Positions 60,175-64,000 of a stretch of DNA of 64,000 nucleotides are shown here, piece after piece. The position numbers and the translations under genes are program-made. This DNA is from Mesorhizobium loti (GTDB lineage: Bacteria > Pseudomonadota > Alphaproteobacteria > Rhizobiales > Rhizobiaceae). The stretch lies in assembly GCF_003148495.1 (NCBI RefSeq), contig NZ_QGGH01000020.1, positions 1 to 64,000 of the forward strand, written 5' to 3'. The notes under the pieces were generated by a model. That model had not been told where the DNA came from, searched no databases, and saw only the letters and a program-made list of their open reading frames with translations. How positions within the stretch are numbered: the stretch's first letter is position 1; the number at the start of each line of letters is the position of its first letter.

Positions 60175-60199
60175 GGAACGAGTCCGCGCAAGTGACGTT
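60175..60199 (+). promoter_or_regulatory. EcfG-type promoter, GGAAC-N16-CGTT
   Basis: GGAAC 60175-60179 and CGTT 60196-60199, 47 bp before the isochorismatase-like gene. The two -35 boxes of the pair form an inverted repeat GTTCCTG-CA-CAGGAAC (60164-60179). Confidence 0.75.
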
Positions 60200-60246
60200 T
60201 CGTATCGTTGATCGCCGCGAAGACACTGCTGGTCGAGGAGGCGCTG

Positions 60247-60855
60247 ATGTCGATGCCAGGTCTGGCCTATGGTCCGTTGGGCGATCGGTGCATGCACATC
60301 TGCGTCGACATGCAACGCCTGTTTGCCGAACCATCACAATGGGCAACGCCGTGGATTACTCGCGTGCTTCCACAGATCGAGAGGCTGGTCGAGAGACAGG
60401 CGTCACGCATGGTCTTCACGCGCTTTTTGCCCGCTCAAAGGCCGGGGCAAGGTGTCGGGACGTGGAAGCGCTACTACAAGCGCTGGGCGTCGATGACAGT
60501 CGAGACGATCGGCCCCGAAATGGTAGAACTGTTGCCGGCCTTGGCCGGCTACTGCCCGCCGTCGGTCGTTATCGACAAGCACATCTACTCGCCCTGGTTC
60601 GAAGGTCGTCTTCGAGCCTTTCTGATGGAGCGGGATGTCGATACGCTGGTCATCACTGGCGGCGAAACCGATGTCTGCGTGCTGGCCACGGTGCTCGGCG
60701 CCATCGATTTCGGTTATCGCGTCGTTCTGGTCACGGACGCGCTGTGCAGTTCTTCCGATGCAACGCATGATGCGTTGTTGACCGTCTATCACCAGCGCTT
60801 CGCGCAACAGGTCGAGACGGTCGAGATGGAGACGGTGCTCTCGAACTGGACTTGA
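60247..60855 (+). CDS. Isochorismatase-fold cysteine hydrolase
   Basis: 202 residues from ATG 60247 (GAGGAGG at 60235). Catalytic triad D21 (HICVDMQRLF), K111 (VIDKHIYSPW) and C144 (GGETDVCVLATVLGAIDFGY) as in nicotinamidase/isochorismatase relatives. The substrate, an amide or enol ether, is unknown. Transcribed from an EcfG promoter, so stress-related. Confidence 0.87.
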   Translation: MSMPGLAYGPLGDRCMHICVDMQRLFAEPSQWATPWITRVLPQIERLVERQASRMVFTRFLPAQRPGQGVGTWKRYYKRWASMTVETIGPEMVELLPALAGYCPPSVVIDKHIYSPWFEGRLRAFLMERDVDTLVITGGETDVCVLATVLGAIDFGYRVVLVTDALCSSSDATHDALLTVYHQRFAQQVETVEMETVLSNWT

Positions 60856-61039
60856 AAAACCGGCCGACCTAGTCGGCTGACGATCAGGCGCCCAGGTCGA
60901 TCAAGGCGGCGCCCATTTCGGGGCGCTTGCGACGGCGCAGGTGACCGCGCGCTTCCACCAACGTGACCTCGAGCGTCGGCCGAACGATGCCTTCGAGCAA
61001 ATGCCCGCCTCTGGTGGTGCCGTCGCTCAAGCCGAGCAC

Positions 61040-62450
61040 CACGTGGACGTGGGCAAGGAGGACGTCGTCTATCCCAAGCCCGAGCTCGAAAAGGTGCTCG
61101 GAAAAACGCTAGGCGTCCCGCTGTTCCAGGAGCAGGCTATGCGGGTCGCGATTGAATGCGCTGGCTTTACGCCTGGCGAAGCCGATCAGCTTCGCCGCGC
61201 CATGGCCACGTTCAAGCACACTGGCGGTGTTTCCAGCTTTGGCGCCAAGCTGATCGGCGGCATGGTGAAGAACGGCTATGAGCGCGCCTTCGCCGAAAAG
61301 ACCTTCAAGCAGTTGGAAGGCTTCGGCAGCTATGGCTTTCCGGAAAGCCATGCGGCGAGCTTTGCGCTGATCGCCTACGCGTCATCCTGGATGAAATGTC
61401 ATCACGCGGATGTCTTCTGTGCAGCCCTTCTCAACGCCCAGCCGATGGGTTTTACGCGCCGGCGCAAATCGTTCGCGATGCCCGCGACCACGGTGTCGAA
61501 GTGCGGCCGGTCTGCGTGACGCGTCGCGCTGGGATTGCACGCTCGAGCCCACCGCGGACGAGGACCGGTTCGCCGTTCGCCTTGGCATGCGCATGGTTCG
61601 GGGCCTTGCCAATGCCGATGCTGCCTCCATCGTCACTGTACGCGCTGACCAGGCCTTTGCCTCGGTGGACGACCTCTGGCATCGCGCCGGCGTGCCCGCT
61701 GCCTCTCTGGTCGAACTCGCCCAGGCCGATGCGTTTCAGCCGTCGCTGTCGCTGGCTCGGCGTGAGGCCCTATGGGCGATCAAGGCGCTGCGCGACGAGC
61801 CGCTACCGCTGTTTGCGGCTGCCTCCGCTCGCGAGCAGCGCACGGTGGCGGAAATCGACGAACCGGCGGTAGCACTGCGTGCCATGACGGCAGGCGGCGA
61901 GGTGGTCGAGGACTACGGGCATGTCGGGCTGACCCTGCGCGATCATCCTGTGTCCTTCCTGCGTGCCGACCTGCGGCGCAAGCGCATCGTCTCTTGCCGA
62001 GAGGCGATGCAGGCCCGCGATGGGCAATGGCTGGAGGCGGCTGGCCTCGTGCTGGTCCGGCAGCGGCCAGGCTCGGCCAAGGGCGTGATGTTCATCACGA
62101 TCGAGGACGAGAGCGGCATCGCCAACCTGGTCGTGTGGGTGAAGGTCTTCGAGAGATATCGAGGGGTCGTGCTCAGCGCCGGCATGATCGGCGTCTATGG
62201 GCGCATCCAGCGCGAAGGCGAGGTGGTCCATCTCGTCGCCCATCGGCTGAGCGATCTCTCCGCTGAACTTGCCAGCGTTGGCGATCGCGATGCTGCCTTC
62301 CCGCTGCCACATGGCCGCGGTGACGAGTTCCACCACGGCAGCCCGACGCCCGACCCGCGCGGGCTGCCGAAAGGGCCGCGGCCGCGCAACATCATCGATC
62401 CCAATCTGCACATCGACCAGATCAAGGTGAAGACGCGGGATTTTAAGTAG
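61040..62450 (+). pseudogene. dnaE2: dnaE2 (imuC) error-prone polymerase: C-terminal half with two one-base frameshifts
   Basis: Frame 1 has YPKPELEKVLGKTLGVPLFQ, EADQLRRAMATFKHTGG and YGFPESHAASFALIAY. One T is missing near 61450-61453; then GFYAPAQIVRDARDHGVEVR in frame 2. One A is missing near 61518; then SRWDCTLEP in frame 3, through DEPLPLFAAA and the OB-fold FITIEDESGIANLVVW to VKTRDFK. The N-terminal half (PHP and palm) is absent; the DNA before about 61040 is unrelated. Normal DnaE2 is about 1,080 residues and acts with ImuA/ImuB in SOS mutagenesis; none is here. Confidence 0.87.
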
Positions 62451-62651
62451 GACGCGAAGGTCGGACAGTTTCCGCCCTGAGGCCGACTGGACGCGGATCC
62501 AAGGTTTGTCGCATCAACGATCCTTTGCATTGGCCATGATTGTCATGCCGGCAAACGCGCTCGCTCTCCACGACACGCGTAGGTAGTAGGACCGTTGTCG
62601 GCAGCATTCAGCCTTCCGCCCTAAGCCAATAAGACCGTAGTCCCATAATGT
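62451..62651. other. Intergenic region after dnaE2 relic
   Basis: No gene recognised. The EcfG promoter for the next unit lies at its right end. Confidence 0.35.
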
Positions 62652-62676
62652 GGAACCTACTGAGCTTGATCGCGTT
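62652..62676 (+). promoter_or_regulatory. EcfG-type promoter, GGAAC-N16-CGTT
   Basis: GGAAC 62652-62656 and CGTT 62673-62676, about 85 bp before the micro-protein. Confidence 0.75.
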
Positions 62677-62760
62677 TGCTGGAAGCTAGAACGCGGACAC
62701 CACCCTCACAGAAAATCTACGTGTTCTTAGCGTAGGTTCGCTACCTCCAGGAGATGGACC

Positions 62761-62835
62761 ATGAACAACATTATATGGTTGGTCGGGGCAGTTGTAATCG
62801 TAGTCGCTATACTTAGTTTCTTTGGCCTTCGTTGA
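62761..62835 (+). CDS. Micro membrane protein (24 aa)
   Basis: ATG 62761 with AGGAG 8 nt upstream, stop TGA 62833-62835. MNNIIWLVGAVVIVVAILSF then FGLR: almost all one membrane helix. It lies between an EcfG promoter and a lipoprotein, so is likely stress-induced with it. Too short for standard callers. Confidence 0.65.
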   Translation: MNNIIWLVGAVVIVVAILSFFGLR

Positions 62836-62878
62836 AGCGTTTTTATCGACGCCTGACCGCAATCCGGAGGAGAGAACA

Positions 62879-63142
62879 ATGAAAAATGCTCTAATCATAT
62901 TGATGATGCTAGTTCCCCTGGCAGCCTGCTCGCGCACGGAACAGGGCGCGGCAGTTGGTGGCTTGGGCGGTGCTGCAATTGGTGCCGCGGTAGCTGGCGA
63001 TCCGGTCAAAGGCGCCGTGGTTGGCGGAGCAGCCGGTGCCATAGCCGGCGCCGTAATCGGCCACGCCAGCGAAGCTGGTCAATGCAGGTATCGCGATCGT
63101 CACGGCCGCATCTACATTGAACAGTGCCCAGAGGGCTATTGA
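62879..63142 (+). CDS. Glycine-zipper lipoprotein, paralogue of 34391
   Basis: 87 residues, ATG 62879, GGAGGAG upstream. Lipobox LVPLAAC at Cys17, glycine zipper AVGGLGGAAIGAAVAGDPV and AVVGGAAGAIAGAVIG, tail GQCRYRDRHG and EQCPEGY. Second gene of the unit driven from 62652. Outer-membrane envelope protein, function unknown. Confidence 0.82.
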   Translation: MKNALIILMMLVPLAACSRTEQGAAVGGLGGAAIGAAVAGDPVKGAVVGGAAGAIAGAVIGHASEAGQCRYRDRHGRIYIEQCPEGY

Positions 63143-63387
63143 TCACGCATCTTGATGCGAAACGTTGGCCGGCGGGGTCCGCCGACCAACTCGGCACTAG
63201 AAGACCATGAAACCGAGGATGCCAACGGAGTGTCGGAGGGGGTCTGTCGAGCTAGTGCCTTCGACCGACCCTCTCACAGCGGCGTGGACCGGATAGCGCT
63301 CGCGTCGAGCGTGCGCTGCGTGAGCAGTTCCAGGTCGAAGTCGGACGGGCCATGAAACCTTTTGATTTTTAAGTCGTTGTCGGCCGC
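63143..63387. other. Intergenic region before the ABC transporter
   Basis: No gene seen. No EcfG motif; the transporter promoter is not recognised. Confidence 0.3.
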
Positions 63388-64000
63388 ATGTCACAAACCA
63401 GATCCAAGCCAAAATCCGCCAAAAGCGCCAAACCGCGCCCTATCAGGAAGTCGCGCAAGGAGCAGGCGCCGGCTGTCGAAGTCGTGTCCAAGTCGGTTGA
63501 CGAGGCTGCGCCGCCGCCAGAAGCCATTGAACCCAGTCCCGGTGTGACGCCTGAGCAGGCAGAGCAGGCGCGCAAGAAATATCTCTTCACCCGCTTCTGG
63601 ATCAGCGCGCGCGGCTACTGGAGCCGGCGCGGCGACCGGCTCGCCTGGCCGCTCACGATCGGGCTGTTGATCCTGATTTGCATCAATGTCGGCTTTCAAT
63701 ACGGCATCAATGTCTGGAACCGCTCGATTTTCGACGCCATCGAGCAGCGCAATGCCCGCAACGTGTATTTCCTGAGTGCTGTCTTCGTGCCGCTGGTGCT
63801 GGCAAGCGGTAGCCTCGTTGTTGCCCAGGTCTATCTGCGCATGACAATCCAGCGCCGCTGGCGTTCCTGGCTCACCACGGCGCTGATCAGCCGCTGGCTC
63901 GCCAATGGCAGGTACTATCAGTTGAACCTCGTCAGCGGCGATCACCAGAACCCGGAAGCCCGTCTCACGGACGATCTGCGCATTGCCGCGGAATCGCCTG
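63388..64000 (+). CDS. YddA/BacA-like ABC transporter, N-terminal part (truncated by window end)
   Basis: Starts at ATG 63388 and runs off the window after 204 codons. A basic, Pro-rich 70-residue cytosolic tail precedes YLFTRFWISARGYW, the membrane helices WPLTIGLLILICINVGFQYG and FLSAVFVPLVLASGSLVVAQ, and RMTIQRRWRSWLTTALISRW with NPEARLTDDLRIAAE. These are marks of the SbmA/BacA-YddA exporter-fold family, in which the last motif heads the nucleotide-binding coupling. YddA types carry a C-terminal ATPase (outside the window). BacA relatives import peptides and are vital in symbiosis; whether this one does is unknown. Confidence 0.8.
   Translation, partial: MSQTRSKPKSAKSAKPRPIRKSRKEQAPAVEVVSKSVDEAAPPPEAIEPSPGVTPEQAEQARKKYLFTRFWISARGYWSRRGDRLAWPLTIGLLILICINVGFQYGINVWNRSIFDAIEQRNARNVYFLSAVFVPLVLASGSLVVAQVYLRMTIQRRWRSWLTTALISRWLANGRYYQLNLVSGDHQNPEARLTDDLRIAAESP

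Overview
The window looks like chromosomal accessory DNA from a high-GC alphaproteobacterium of the order Hyphomicrobiales, most probably Mesorhizobium or a close relative. The evidence is the many small Rhizobiales-type families (DUF768, DUF982, DUF1236, DUF892, CsbD), several HWE/HisKA_2 sensor kinases, a clade-2 catalase, an IS5-type element and, above all, many copies of a GGAAC-N16-CGTT promoter, the signature of the general stress response sigma factor EcfG. Assignments rest on reading translations; no database search was run.

Region 1 (1-5.9 kb): the C-terminal end of a Pro-Thr/Pro-Pro-Gly repeat protein is followed, in one direction with short gaps, by a JmjC/cupin-like oxygenase, a SAM methyltransferase, a Stf0-type sulfotransferase, a prolyl-hydroxylase-like Fe(II)/2OG oxygenase, a short-chain dehydrogenase and a GT4-like glycosyltransferase. 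This has the layout of a peptide or glycan tailoring cassette whose substrate may be the repeat protein. A complete IS5-type element (6027-6871) follows it.

Region 2 (7-19.6 kb): a patchwork of small hypothetical genes, IS debris, ligase-D fragments, an intact ATP-dependent DNA ligase, a phospholipase-D protein, a YihY membrane protein, a stress-type pyridoxamine-oxidase-fold protein and a PHB-depolymerase-like esterase.

Region 3 (19.6-46 kb): a stress-response island. It contains catalase HPII, CsbD, GlsB/YeaQ, PRC-barrel, YqjD/YqjE-like and DUF892 proteins, a glycine-zipper lipoprotein, three HWE/HisKA_2 kinases around an orphan periplasmic sugar-binding protein, a radical-SAM/UdgX DNA repair pair and a DUF982-DUF768 operon. 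Many of these genes carry EcfG-type promoters.

Region 4 (46-64 kb): a methyltransferase, a large PAS-HWE kinase, a KaiC-like double ATPase coupled to another HWE kinase behind an EcfG promoter, a second CsbD, a second DUF1236, a cardiolipin synthase, a low-affinity iron permease-like protein, an isochorismatase-fold hydrolase, a decayed dnaE2, a micro-protein/lipoprotein operon and the start of a YddA/BacA-like ABC transporter.

Two themes run through the window. First, about two dozen EcfG-type promoters tie scattered small genes into one regulon, and five HWE/HisKA_2 kinases of the kind that feed PhyR sit among them, although phyR, nepR and ecfG are not here. Second, there are many fragments, premature stops and one-base frameshifts. 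Some are true gene decay (lolA, ligD, katE and DUF763 fragments); several fall in homopolymers and could be sequencing errors. Several membrane micro-proteins of 24-50 residues are described as well.
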